NCBI GenBank assembly: GCA_944990035.1
Contig: CALYLX010000112.1
Location: forward strand, 1,922,001 to 1,986,000
DNA: 64,000 bases
Reading direction: 5' to 3'
DNA from: Clitopilus passeckerianus
Taxonomy: Eukaryota > Basidiomycota > Agaricomycetes > Agaricales > Entolomataceae
Shown: positions 1-10,963 of the stretch, in pieces
Layout: every line of letters begins with the position of its first letter
Position numbering within the stretch: the stretch's first letter is position 1
Program-made: the position numbers and the translations under genes
Notes under the pieces: model-generated
Database searches by the model: none
The model's input: only the letters and a program-made list of their open reading frames with translations
Told to the model about the DNA's origin: nothing

Positions 1-1606
1 CTTGCTTTCCACAGTTGTTGATTCGGATATGCACGCTGTGCGGGCCTCTGAGCCTCTCAATCCTGTCCATGCTGAGGCAGTCCCAGGTCTGCGCCTGTTG
101 GACACGCACTCTGGCAGGATTACATTTGACACCATCATTGCAGCGTCCAAGGACGCCCTTGACTCCCGTCGCACCCACCTGGATGCGATCCGCGCTGATG
201 CAGACCTGTCTGACACTACTGTGTTGGTTGCAGCAGATGCATCTGTTCCCAAAAGCAGGAAGCACCAAGCGGTGGCTGCCTGCTCCCTCCTTCATGGCCC
301 TTTTGGGCCTGAAGAATACACTATGGCATCAGGCAGGGTACTCTCTGACGATGCTGAACTCGCAGCCATTGACTTGTCCATAAGCAAGGCTGTCTTGCGC
401 AACAACTGCTTCAAAATAGTTGTGCTCTCAGACTCGACTAGAGCCATTCGGTTGGCACTGGACCCGTCTCTTCATTCTGGGCAAGGGCACTCACTGTCCA
501 TCTGCTCTAAGCTACGGGCCTGGTTCTCGGATGACGCTAGCAGGCGCGTCCACTTTGTTCATGTCCCTTCAAGACTCAACTGGGACATCCACCATCGCGC
601 TCACTTGGCGGCCACTGGCTTGCGGGTGGGCGCCGGTAGCAAACCCCGGACATCCCTTGGGTATGCCCGGAAACGCGCTGTAGACAGGATGCTGCATGAG
701 TGGACTTGTCTGCTCCAGCAGCCATCCTACTCTGGCAACCACTTCCTGCGCCTTGCAAGCAAAGGCGCTTCCCTGAGGCCTACACATCTCAAAGGTGGGC
801 CTTGGCTACATGGCGTTGGGTCTTCCAATGCGCACACCGCACGCCTCACCCATGCAGTCCTGGGTCATGCACCCATTGGCGAGTTCCGCGCGCGCTTCAA
901 CCTAGATGGGGAGACAGCGTGCGTGTGCGATTGGCGCACCCTGGAAACGAGGGACCATGTCCTTCACCAGTGTGCGCACTTCCAACGACGGCCTAACCAG
1001 CGCTTGCGCCGGGAGCTGTCGTCCTTCTTGTTCTTTCTTGAGAACAACCCCGCTGCTTTTGCGTTTCCATCGCAACAGCCTCCACCGCCATTTCCTAAGC
1101 CCAGGAAGGCACGGCGGCGTGGCCCTCCTGATAAGGCAGCCACACACGTTCGTGGTACCCCTCCTGCTGCTGGAGGCCACTGCCGACGAATGCCTGTAAC
1201 AGGCTCCACTGCACCACCGCGCCCAGACGATCTGGTCTGGGTACCGGGTGCACATCAATTTGTTCGCAGAGAACAAGCTGAAGCGTCTGGCATGTTTTAC
1301 CATGCATAGGCGTCAGTGCTTCATCCTTCATATAGCGGCGAGCCTGGTTTCCAGGGTTCTTGCTGCTTCTGCGGGGTGGTGCACGCTATCATACTCCTTA
1401 GGAGATTTATCCTCGGGGGCCACCCTAGCTTGCTCTTTGGTGCACCTCGTATCTAGTGTAGTTCACTCGACGAACACGGTTTTACTTACGTTAGTATACA
1501 ATGCATGTATTTAGGTACTTGTGACCGGACTGCGATCGGGCGCCGGAATATAAATTGTCAGACGCCCCCTCCGGGGGCGTAGGGCTTTGACCAAAAAAAA
1601 AAAAAA
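1..1606 (+). mobile_element. LINE copy A, 3' part with poly(A) tail
   Basis: Three-prime fragment of a non-LTR retrotransposon carrying an RNase H domain, resembling the Tad1 clade; its 5' part lies outside the window. The ORF2 C-terminus is followed by a 3' UTR of about 280 bp, then a GC hairpin (1562-1580) and a 14-nt A tract (1593-1606). The DNA right after the A tract is the RT region of another copy of the same family, so copy A inserted into copy B. Its target duplication would begin with TACCAACAAGCG and cannot be checked because the 5' end is missing. Confidence 0.9.
2..1309 (+). CDS. LINE ORF2 C-terminal part: RNase H and zinc knuckle (5' partial)
   Basis: About 435 codons open from the window edge. 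The RNase H core is visible: VLVAADASVPKSRKHQAVAA (first Asp), DDAELAAIDLSISKAVLRNN (Glu), VVLSDSTRAIRLALDPS (Asp) and WDIHHRAHLAATG near the end of the fold. A zinc-knuckle-like segment, CVCDWRTLETRDHVLHQCAH, follows, then a proline/arginine-rich tail. In LINEs of this type RNase H removes RNA from the cDNA hybrid during target-primed reverse transcription. The reading frame here is intact, unlike in most copies downstream, so copy A is one of the better-preserved copies. Endonuclease and RT are missing only because the window starts inside the element. Confidence 0.88.
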   Translation: MLSTVVDSDMHAVRASEPLNPVHAEAVPGLRLLDTHSGRITFDTIIAASKDALDSRRTHLDAIRADADLSDTTVLVAADASVPKSRKHQAVAACSLLHGPFGPEEYTMASGRVLSDDAELAAIDLSISKAVLRNNCFKIVVLSDSTRAIRLALDPSLHSGQGHSLSICSKLRAWFSDDASRRVHFVHVPSRLNWDIHHRAHLAATGLRVGAGSKPRTSLGYARKRAVDRMLHEWTCLLQQPSYSGNHFLRLASKGASLRPTHLKGGPWLHGVGSSNAHTARLTHAVLGHAPIGEFRARFNLDGETACVCDWRTLETRDHVLHQCAHFQRRPNQRLRRELSSFLFFLENNPAAFAFPSQQPPPPFPKPRKARRRGPPDKAATHVRGTPPAAGGHCRRMPVTGSTAPPRPDDLVWVPGAHQFVRREQAEASGMFYHA

Positions 1607-2460
1607 TACCAACAAGCGTCCATGGGATCTTATGCGCTGGGCAAAGCAGCGCGAGCTCCCTACACATGAAGCAATTCGCCACAATGGTGAACCCTGCAAT
1701 TCTCTTGAGTCGCTTTGGGCTGCTCTTGACTCAACATACAACTCGGCGTCTGACCGCCCTGTTGATCCCTCTGTGCTCGACGATGTGCCTCAGTCTCCTC
1801 CGCGCGAGTGGTGGGACTTTGGCGTTAACGAACTCAGAGAAGAACTAGCAAAGTGTTCAAACACTTCTGCTCCAGGGCCTGATCACCTCACATGGTATCA
1901 GCTCAAGTCCTTGGTTGCTGACACTGTCATTGCTGCCAAATTCGTCGAGATCGCTAATGCCTGCCTTCGGGTTGGTCACTGGCCCTCTCAGTTCAAGGAG
2001 TCGCGCTCTGCCATTGTTCCCAAGCCTGGCAAACCGCACTACTCAACTCCCAAGATGTTCCGCCCTATTGTGTTGCTCAACACACTGGGGAAACTCTTTG
2101 AGAAGATGCTTGCAAACCGAATGCGGGTTTGAAGCGCAGAAATTCGGCGTGTTCCACCCCAATCAGTTTGGAGGTGTGCGCCAACACTCTACTGAGGATG
2201 CGGGTGTTTATCTCACTCACATCGTCAAAGCCGGTTGGGCTAGAGGGTTGAAGACAAGCGTGGTCGCATTTGACCTCGCTCAGTTCTTCCCCTCTCTCAA
2301 CCATGACATGCTGCTACGCATACTGCGCAGACTGGGCTTCGCGCCAGAAGTCTGCAACTTCTTTGCGTCTTACCTTGTTGGGAGACACACATCCTACAGC
2401 TGGAACGGCGAAGAGTCCAGCAAGTATTCTGCAGATGTTGGCGTTGGTCAAGGATCTGCT
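1607..2460 (+). pseudogene. LINE copy B, RT region, first segment
   Basis: Reverse transcriptase part of the same LINE family, cut on the left by copy A and on the right by the inserted element at 2461-4035. It includes the conserved block SAIVPKPGKPHYSTPKMFRP and the stretch VVAFDLAQFFPSLNHDMLL with the first RT catalytic Asp. A one-base insertion near 2127, seen by comparison with 11765, shifts the frame, so this copy is not functional. The sequence continues at 4048 after the insertion. An apparent ORF start inside the preceding poly(A) tract is an artefact of the junction. Confidence 0.88.
2449..2460. repeat. Left target-site duplication of the tRNA-headed element
   Basis: CAAGGATCTGCT immediately precedes the T tract at 2461 and recurs at 4036-4047. 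The uninterrupted paralogue at 12048 carries this site once. This defines 2461-4035 as one insertion event. Confidence 0.9.
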
Positions 2461-4035
2461 TTTTTTTTTTTTTGATCAAAGCCCTACGCCCCCGGAGGGG
2501 GCGTCTGACAATTTATATTCCGGCGCCCGATCGCAGTCCGGTCGCAAGTACCTAAATACATGCATTGTATACTAACGTAAGTAAATAACCGTGTTCGTCG
2601 AGTGAACTACACTGAATACGAGGTGCACCAAAGAGCAAGCTAGGGTGGCCCCCGAGGATAAATCTCTCAGCGAGTATAGTAGCGCGCAACACCCCGCAGA
2701 AGCAGCGAGAACCCTGAAGGCCAGGCTCGCCGCTATATGAAGGATGGAGCACTGACACCTATGCATGGAAAACCATGCCAGATGCTTCGGCCTGTTCTCT
2801 GCGAACAAATTGGTGTGCACCCGGCACCCAGACAAGGTCGTCTGGGCGCGGTGGTGCAGTGGAGCCTGTTACAGGCATTCGTCGGCGGTGGCCCCCCACA
2901 GCGGGGAGGGCATCACGGCGAAGTTTAGGGCCCCACCTTGCGGTGGGACCCATTGGCCCTGAGATTGCTAGTAGGTCCGGCCTCTTCGGCGTCGGGACAT
3001 TGCCCTCCTATACTGGTGTCGCCTCTAAGTGGTTGCAGCGGCCCGTAGACCTTCCCAATTGGTGTCGCGCTGCGGAGTACTGCACCTATTCTCCCTGGGT
3101 ACCGCACCCTTATCGGCTTACGCAGCTTACACGGCACAATGGCCTTCCGACTGGGTATAGAACTCCCACTATGGCATGTCGACTAAGCCTTCCACATTGG
3201 GCGAGGCCGTCTTCCACGTATGGTGCATGGATCTACTGAGCAGACCAACACTCCGGAATCAACTTAAACTCCGACCCGGACTTATTACTTCCGGGGGAGC
3301 CGACAGAGGATTAGTCCTCTCGAGCCAGGGTAGGGGGACTGCCCCATCCTGCTACGGCCCAGTTGAGGTCCGGGGCGCGACCCCCGGCACAACTTTCCCG
3401 TTCCAAGGCAGATGGTTCGCTTGATGGCAACCGGCGCGGATCCCCAATCTGTCCTCAGTCTCTGTCTCGCCATCACCCTACCCACATGGCACCGTGAGAG
3501 TTTCTCACTGTGGGAGTTGTTCTCGGCAGTCTACGGGTGGACATATCCGTACGCCCTGCACAGTGATGACTAACGCCCTATTACTAGGGGGTGGGTGACC
3601 TGGACCTGGTGACCACATATCTGCTCCCGGTACCAACTTAACCGGAGAGCTAACCAATTAGGGAGTAAACCCAGGCCGTTCGGCTTGTTTTCATCCCCAT
3701 ACCCACACTTATCGTCCCCTATCCTTTCGGTCCCTTGCGGGCAAAGTCACGTGACCACCGTGCTTACTTAAGGTTTCCCACGGTCAGGTGGAACCATCAC
3801 GCCACGGCCGTGCCTAGAGCGCTGATAATCAGCTGCGAACCTCCTTTACCACGGGAGGACTCATGTCACGTGCTCCTGTCACGTCACGGGGTTGAACCAG
3901 TAATCATGTGACGAAGCTGCAGACTTCAGGACCCGCAATGCGAAAGTTGCGACCTGTGAGGATCGAACCCTCGACCTTGCCGCTGCCTGCCACACAGCTC
4001 TGGGTCCACTTAGCAGTTGAGCCAAGTGGCCCCTA
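2461..4035 (-). mobile_element. Non-autonomous retroelement with tRNA-like head and LINE-derived 3' tail
   Basis: A 1575-bp insertion in antisense orientation inside LINE copy B, flanked by a 12-bp duplication. Read on the minus strand it begins with a tRNA-like segment (A box 4024-4013, B box 3969-3960). An unrecognised body of roughly 1 kb without a convincing ORF follows, then about 445 bp closely matching the LINE ORF2 C-terminus, 3' UTR and 3' hairpin, and an A tract (T run 2461-2473). This is the layout of a SINE that uses its partner LINE's 3' end, but the body is much longer than in usual SINEs. The LINE-related part begins near 2917 (minus-strand peptide RRMPVTGSTAPPRPDD). The clean TSD argues for target-primed insertion of one RNA rather than chance juxtaposition. 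Confidence 0.78.
3945..4033 (-). promoter_or_regulatory. tRNA-like head with pol III A and B boxes
   Basis: On the minus strand TGGCTCAACTGC (4024-4013) fits an A box and GGTTCGATCC (3969-3960) is a near-perfect B box within a T-arm-like GAGG..CCTC stem. The acceptor stem does not pair well and the A-to-B distance suggests a long variable arm, so I read it as a tRNA-derived internal promoter, not a working tRNA. It sits exactly at the 5' end of the inserted element. Confidence 0.65.
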
Positions 4036-4047
4036 CAAGGATCTGCT
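4036..4047. repeat. Right target-site duplication of the tRNA-headed element
   Basis: CAAGGATCTGCT, identical to 2449-2460. The LINE RT sequence resumes right after it. Confidence 0.9.
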
Positions 4048-6490
4048 TTATCCCCTCTCCTCTCTGCGCTCTATTTGGTGCCGGGGATGAGGCTGTTTGA
4101 ACGCAGGATTGCTCCTGGCATTACAACACTCATGTTGTATGTGGATGATGGCTCGCTCATCGTTCAGTCGCCATCCTTTGGGGAGAACATCACCCTACTT
4201 CAACAAGCATACACTGTCATCACAGAGCTTGTTACTGCACTTGGCCTCGTCTTGGAACATGACAAGACAGAGGTCTTTCACTTCTCCCGCAAGCACAACG
4301 ATGTCAATCCTGCCATTGACTTGGGCTTTGCTCCACACACTGGCAACTCGCCACTTCAACCCAAGAGCGTTTGGCGCTACTTGGGCTTCTACTTTGACCG
4401 GTCACTGTCCTTCAGCCACCATGTCAAGTACTACTCTACCAAGGCTCTGACCACTGTCAAGGCAATGATCATGCTTGGTAACTCGTCAAGGGGCATCACC
4501 CCTATGCAGAAGCGGCTGCTCTACCGTGCATGTGTCCTTCCGGTCGCTACGTATGGTGTGGGCCTCTGGTTCTACAAAGGTGCAAGGTGTAAGACTGCTA
4601 TGTCGCACCTGCGCACCATGCAACACAAGGCTGCCAGGTGGATAACTGGCGCCTTTCGCACATCGCCGGGAGGGGGTACCGAGTCTATTGCTGGGCTTCC
4701 TCCCATTCATCTGCACATCAGGAAACTGGTCGAACGCGGCCAGGCGCGTATTGGCACCCTGATTGGCAACCACCCCACGCTTTCGCTCATTAGTGACAAG
4801 CACCAGCTGTACGAAGAAACGATGCGTCTCCCTTCGTCTCTCTCCAACTTGTCGCGACGCGTGCGCGGCAACTTGCTCTCTACGGTCGTGGATTCTGACA
4901 CACATGCTGTGCGCGTCTCTGAGCCTCTCAGCCCTGTCCATGGAGAAGCGGTCCCAGGCCTTCGCCTGTTGGACACGCACTCTGGCAGGGTTACATTTGA
5001 CACCATCATTGCAGCATCTAAGGATGCCCTTGATTCTCGTCGCATTCACTTGGATGTGATTCGCGCCGACGCAGATCTGTCTGACACTATAGTGTTGGTG
5101 GCAGCTGATGCGTCTGTTCCCAAAAGCAGGAAGCACCAAGCGGTTGCTGCCTGCTCCCTCCTTCATGGCGCCTTTGGCCCAGAAGAGTACACTATGGCAT
5201 CAGGCAGAGTCCTCTCTGATGATGCCGAACTCGCAGCCATTGACTTGTCTATAAGCAAGGCCGTTCTCCGCAACAACTGTGTCAAAATAGTTGTGCTCTC
5301 AGACTCGATCAAAGCCATCCGGTTGGCTTTGGACCCGTCTCTCCATTCTGGGCAAGGGCACTCGCTGTCCATTTGCTCCAAACTGCGTGCTTGGTTCTCG
5401 GGCGACGCCGACAGGCGCGTCCACTTTGTCCATGTCCCTTCAAAACTCAAATGGGACATCCACCACCGTGCTCACTTGGCGGCCACTGGCTTGCGGGTGG
5501 GTGCTGGCAACCAGCCCCGGACATCCCTTGGGTATGCCCGGAAACGCGCTGTAGATAGAATGCTGCATGAGTGGACTTGTCTACTGCAGCAGCCTTCTTA
5601 CTCTGGCAACAACTTCTTGCGCCTTACACACAAAGGTGCCTCCCTAAGGCCCACACACATCAAAGGTGGACCTTGGCTACGTCGCGTTGGTTCTTCCAAT
5701 GCGCATACCGCGCGCCTTACTCGCGCAGCTCTGGGTCATGCACCCATTGGCGAATTCCGCGCACGCTTCAACCTGGGTGGGGAGACAGCGTGTACATGCA
5801 ACTGGCGCATTCTGGAAACGAGGGGACCATGTCCTTCACCAGTGCGCGCACTTCCAACGGCGGCCCAACCAGCGCTTGCGCCGAGAGCTGTCGTCTTTCC
5901 TGTTCTTCCTTGAGAACAACCCTGCCACTTTTGCGTTTCCTTTGCAACAGCCTCCACCGCCGTTTCCCAAAGCCAGGAAGACACGGCGACGTGGGCCACC
6001 TGACAAGGCCCCACACGCCTCCGCGATGCTCTCCCCGCTGCGGGGGGCCATCGCCGACAAATGCCTGTAACAGGCTCCACTGCACCGCCGCGCCCACACG
6101 ATCTTGTCTGGGTACCAGGTGCACACCAATTTGTTCGCAGAGAACAAGCCGAAGCGTCTGGCATGGTTTTCCATGCATAGGTGTCAGTGCTCCATCCTTC
6201 ATATAGCGGCGAGCCTGGCTTCCAGGGTTCTTGCTGCTTCTGCAGGGTGTTGCGCGCTACCATACTCGTTGAGAGATTTATCCTCGGGGGCCACCCTAGC
6301 CTGCTCTTTGGTGCACCTCGTATTCAGTGTAGTTCACTCGACGAACACGGTTCTTTACTTACGTTAGTATACAATGCATGTATTTAGGTACTTGTGACCG
6401 GACTGCGATCGGGCGCCGGAATATAAATTGTCAGACGCCCCCTCTGGGGGCGTAGGGCTTTGATCAAAAAAAAAAAAAAAAAAAAAAAAA
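4048..6490 (+). pseudogene. LINE copy B, second segment: RT palm, RNase H, 3' UTR, poly(A)
   Basis: Continuation of copy B. The RT active site YVDDGSLIVQ lies at about 4138-4167. Thumb/connection sequence and a well-preserved RNase H (VLVAADASVPKSRKHQAVAA; DDAELAAIDLSISKAVLRNN; VVLSDSIKAIRLALDPS) follow. The frame is open from 4075 to about 5820. An extra G in the run near 5821-5824, absent from copy A, then shifts the zinc-knuckle and C-terminal part into another frame ending near 6178. The 3' UTR carries the family hairpin (6434-6452) and a 25-nt A tract (6466-6490). With the insertion at 2461 and the frameshifts at 2127 and 5820, this copy is dead. Confidence 0.9.
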
Positions 6491-8256
6491 GCGACCACAC
6501 TTGTCTTCAACCCTCTAGCCCAACCGGCTTTGACAATGTGGGTGAGGTCGACACCCGCATCTTCAGTAGAATGTTGGCGCACACCTCCAAACTGATTGGG
6601 GTGAAATACACCGAATTTCTGCACTTCAAACTGCATTCTGTTCGCAAGCATCTTTTCAAAGAGTTTCCCCAGCGTGTTAAGCAACACAATAGGACGGAAC
6701 ATCTTTGGAGTGGAATAGTGCGGTTTGCCAGGTTTGGGAACAATGGCAGAGCGTGACTCCTTGAAATGAGAGGGCCAGTGGCCAACCCGAAGGCAAGCGT
6801 TAGCAATCTCGACGAATTTGGTTGCAATGACGCTGTCAGCAACCAGGGATTTGAGCTGATACCATGTGAGGTGATCAGGACCGGGAGCAGAAGTGTTGGA
6901 GCACTTTGCAAGTTCTTCTCTGAGCTCATTGACACCAAAATCCCACCACTCACGCGGAGGAGACTGAGGCACATCGCTGAGCACAGAGGGATCAACTGGG
7001 CGGTCAGACGCCGAGTTGTACGTGGAGTCAAGAGCAGCCCAAAGCGACTCAAGGGAATTGCAGGGTCCACCATTGTGGCGAATTGCTTCATGGGTAGGGA
7101 GCTCGCGCTGCTTCGCCCAGCGCATAAGATCCCATGGACGCTTATTGGTAGTAGCAATGGTCTGGATTCTACTATCAAAGAACTTGCGCTTGGCCACCTT
7201 TGTGGTCCTGCGGAACACCTTGTAATCAGCGACCGCCTTGGAAGCGCGGTACACTCTGACAGCCTCAGAGCACTCAGGATTCCACCAAGACTTTGACTTG
7301 GTGGTGATGCGAGCAGTCTTTGAGTTGTTGTCACAAGACTGCTTAATATCAGTTGCAATGGCGCCAGTACAGCGTTCAATTGCTTCTGCTGTTGTGAGGC
7401 CAGATGTGTCTAGAGCTCGCAAAGAAGAGGAGAGTTCCTTGAGGAACTCTTCCTCATGCTCACTACCTTTTGGCAGAGTGATGCGCTCAGCAGCCAGCTG
7501 CACAGGCTGGATGGGGAGCGTGGCAGTCAGAGGTGCGTGGTCAGAGGGTCCTTTCCACTCTGTAACCACACTATGTGAAGTCCCTGTGGTGCGTCCCACA
7601 GGGAGGAAGAATAGGTCGATGACTGACGGCCTAAGGCTGCCAGCATGCGGGAAGTGAGTGGGAGTGCGTTCCGGTAGAACACTAACCTCCAAACCCAGGT
7701 CGAGCGCAACATCACACAGTTCAGTCGCAACATGATTTGTAGAGTCATAGTCCGGGTCCCAGACTGATGACTTGCAGTTGAAGTCCCCTGCCATGGACAG
7801 CATGCTAGGAAGACGTTGAGCATTGTCACACAGCCAGCGGATGGCTGTACCATCCCCTGGGCTGGAGTAGACATTGGTGAAGTGTATTTGGGTGCCAGAG
7901 TTCCCATACAGCGCTGTGACCAACACATCATTGTGGTTGGCGAGGTCAGTGCGAAATGCGGGCCGCATGCCTGCAAGACGCCTATGCACGAATGTCATAA
8001 CGCGCGGACGGTCTGTCTCAGATGCTGGACGCCTAAACATGACCAGCCAGTCTGGGTGAGTGGGTGCACCAATCACTGCCTCTCCCTCAGGGTTGGTAGT
8101 GGACACAGTGCGTCTAATGAGCCGCCATGGAGGCTCTTGCAGCAGAATCACATCAAAGTCATCCTTACGTTCCTCTAGTAGCGCAGCAACCAGATCATAA
8201 TTTCTATTCACGTTCTGTGAAAAGAAGCGGAGAGTATGTACATTGTTGTATCGCAT
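6491..8256 (-). CDS. LINE copy C ORF2: APE endonuclease plus start of RT (3' truncated)
   Basis: Starts at an ATG at 8256 and runs open for about 590 codons until copy B's poly(A) cuts it off at 6491. The first about 230 residues are an APE-type endonuclease: FFSQNVNR, VILLQEPPW (catalytic Glu), AGDFNCKSSVWDPDYDS and SDHAPLTATLP (catalytic His near its end). A linker and the RT N-terminal region follow, with SAIVPKPGKPHYSTPKMFRP. The endonuclease nicks target DNA to prime reverse transcription. Start choice: ORF1 of the same copy ends about 10 bp upstream at 8266, the usual ORF1/ORF2 spacing for such elements. The reading through the T tract into 6364 is not real protein. Confidence 0.88.
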
Positions 8257-8265
8257 AAAGTAGAA

Positions 8266-9600
8266 CTAAGTGCGGGCAGCGCGTTCACCCCGACCAATCT
8301 GAATCGGTCTCCTCCTGGGTGGTAGTGCGTCAGTATAACTCTGCGGCGCTTTAACAGAAAAGCCTACCGCATCGTTGACAGCATATTGGCGCTGGATCCA
8401 GCCAGCATCAAACCGATGTCTTGCAAAAGGGCACTTGGGCGAATCAGCCTCGTGCTCCTTGCCACAGTTAATGCACCTAGTGCACGTGGGCATGGTGCGC
8501 CATCAGGAGTGGCAGGCACCGGGGGATTGGCGTCAGGCTTGCCCCAGCAGCAGGGGAGATGAGACACAAGCATCCCCCAATGGAGATCTTCTTGTGTGTA
8601 ATGGCCTTGAGGGAGGTGCCAGACCTGGTGTCCCAAAAGTCGAAGAACATGACGCACATATCATGCGTGCGTGAGTTGCGGTGCACACGAGGCATTCCAG
8701 CAAGCTGGAGCGCACTAGTAGCAGGATTTTGACGCAGCAGTGATAGGAGTGCTACCCACCGCACCAAAGGTGAAGTAGGGCACTCCTGTGATGCGCGCAT
8801 AGGAACGCGATGTAGGAACCTCCACAGCAGCGTGGACGGTGGGAGATGGGTTGGCACCTTCAGTGACAGGGTACCAAACACGTTCAACAGCGACCCGGAT
8901 GATGCCCAGGTCGCTGTGGGTGGGTGTCTCATCGAGGTAGACAATGATAGCGTTACCCCTGCCGAGTTCAGCATGGATAGCGCGGTTCTTAGACCCACCA
9001 GCACCAAAGCGAAGGTTGAGGGTGGAAACAGCCCGGGCCTGTTCAGGCGAGATAGGAAGAGGAACAGAGACAGCATTGTCTCCATTGCCCCTGGTGGCAT
9101 AAACGAAGCACTGCTTGCGTGAGGGGCCGCGCGTCGTGGATTTGAGCTTCTGCTTCTTCTTTGAAGGGGAGGGAGCAGTAGGAGGTGGGGAGGACGCTGC
9201 CTTGTGCTTATTGGCGTTGGAATTGTCCTTGAGTTGCGCTACTTCATCCCAGGACAGTCCAGGGAGATGACGCGCGAGTTCAGCCAGTTCTGCACATTGC
9301 TGTGCAGTCATGCCAACAGTTACCTCTGCAAAAGAGCGAGGGGCGGCGTTTGCAGGCCTCCTAGGCGGCTGCGATGCGACAGAGGCGTAGGATGCTTTGG
9401 AAGCGCGCTGACGCTATTATGAGGGCTGCTGCTGCTGCTGGGACGCATTAGCAGGGTTAGGTGCACGCACAGCATGCGGATTGGGTGCCCTGCGTGTTGC
9501 AGGAGCCTGTGGGGCAGGCCTAGCGAACTGGCGCTGCCATTGCATCCAGTTTCCGGGGTTTACCCGCCCTGGTTGTGCTTGAGGGCGAATTTGCGTCATT
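8266..9600 (-). pseudogene. LINE copy C ORF1 (gag-like, CCHC), frameshifted
   Basis: Gag-like nucleic-acid-binding ORF1 on the minus strand. The N-terminal proline/glutamine-rich part (9599-9417) ends at a stop. The main frame resumes at 9311 and contains TTRGPSRKQC and a conserved globular region, breaks near 8715, and the C-terminal zinc-knuckle part CINCGKEHEADSPKCPF is found at 8493-8266 in another frame. At least two frame breaks separate these pieces. Compared with ORF1 of element D (9604-10963), two of the zinc knuckles appear deleted or out of frame. Its 5' end abuts the 5' end of element D head to head near 9600. Confidence 0.8.
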
Positions 9601-9603
9601 GTT

Positions 9604-10963
9604 GTGGCTGTGATGGTGGTGACAGATCAAAGAGGATGCCCTCAACCCTCCTCAACCCCCAACCCTACCCCAGGTGGCGCTCCTGCCCCGCCCGCTCCCA
9701 CTCCCGCATCTTCCCGGCCTAACCTGGGTCGGAGGACTGCGCCTCCTCCCGTTCCTCCCCGGAACCCGGCTCGTCCCTATGGGCGCCCTGTCAACGTGGC
9801 AGGTGCTGCTCCATCTGGTGGTCGTGTGAAGGTCTTGCCCAAGGGCACCTTTGCACGCGTTGTCGCAAACTGCAACAGCGGCTAATGCTGCTGCTGCGCC
9901 TGCTCCCTCCACTCCCACCATTAAGCGCTCTGGCGCTCAAGTGGGTGGTGACATCACTGCTCTGGCCGCTCTGGCTAGGGCGTATCCCAATTTGGATGCT
10001 GAGCAACTCGCTCGCATTCACTTGAAGGCCTCTGGCCAGCCTTCTCCTGCACCCAAGCCTACCCAGGCTAAGGTGCAGTCCACCACACGTGGTCCTTCTC
10101 GCAAGAGGATCATCCCTATCCCCTCTGCGACTGTCAATGCTTCTGTCTGTCTTGAGACTATTGTGGCGACGGTCAATCGTGGCCTCACCAAGAGGTCAAA
10201 ACTCCGCATTGAGACTGCCTCCCTTGGTATGGGAGGCTACTTCATGCACACCACTCAGGTCCCCAACGCCGCCGACCTTGAGATTGTTTCCGAGTGGCTG
10301 GTCAAGGCCTTCCCAGCTGGCACCCCCGCTTTCACTTGTGAGGTACCGCAGTCTCGGTCTTACCTCAAAATCATCAACGCCCCCTACCTCTCTGTTGACG
10401 CCGACGGGGAGGAGGTCACCCTATCCCGCCTTGCCATTGAGTCCGTACTCACGGCAGGTGACACCCTTCACGGTGCACAGTTGGCTGCCCCTCCGCGAGT
10501 TGTTCGCAACTCAAAGACGGCCGACTCATGCACTGTCTTCTTCGAGGTCTGGGACACCCGCCGGGGTGCTCGCCTCCGTGACCTAGACGGGACACGTGTC
10601 CTTGTCTATGGTCGTTCCTGCCTACTTCGCGGTGCGGAGAAAAGGCCTGGAGTCCCTCAGTGTCGGCGCTGCTGGTACTTTGGTCATACTGCAGACAAAT
10701 GCCCTGTCAAGGGCGATGTTTGCTCTCATTGCGGGGGGCCTCACAATGTGGTCCTCCATCGTCATCTAGTGTCTTGCTGCAAGGGCAATGCCAACGCTAC
10801 TCCCCCAGTGGCTCCTACCCCAGATGGGACCCCCTGCCCTCACTCTGCCAAGTGCGTCAACTGTGGCAAGCATCACTCTTCTGATGACCGCAAATGCGTG
10901 TTCTGGAAGAATCGGTTCAATATCAACTGGATCCTCAGTCGGTACCACCGTGATCGGGTCTAG
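9604..10963 (+). pseudogene. ORF1 of element D: gag-like protein with CCHC knuckles
   Basis: The 5' part (9613 to about 9880) encodes a proline-rich leader. It is joined through one frameshift near 9880 to a long frame ending at a stop at 10963. The C-terminal third has zinc knuckles: CRRCWYFGHTADKCPVKGDV, then CSHCGGPHNVVLHRH, then CVNCGKHHSSDDRKCVF. The middle contains TTRGPSRKRI, shared with copy C's ORF1, and a conserved region with WLVKAFPAGTPAFTCEVPQS. Such ORF1 proteins coat the element RNA. If the single frameshift is a real mutation the protein is broken, although about 360 residues including all the knuckles remain in one frame. Confidence 0.78.

Noticed and set aside
1587..1700. 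ORF beginning MTKKKKNTNKR over the poly(A) tract
   Set aside because: It starts in the A tail of LINE copy A and runs into copy B; it is a junction artefact, not a protein start.
3945..4033. Functional tRNA gene
   Set aside because: A and B boxes are good, but the acceptor stem does not pair and the segment sits exactly at the 5' border of a retroelement.
6364..6490. C-terminal extension of the copy C ORF2 through a phenylalanine run
   Set aside because: This is the antisense poly(A) and 3' UTR of copy B; the real ORF2 is cut at 6491.
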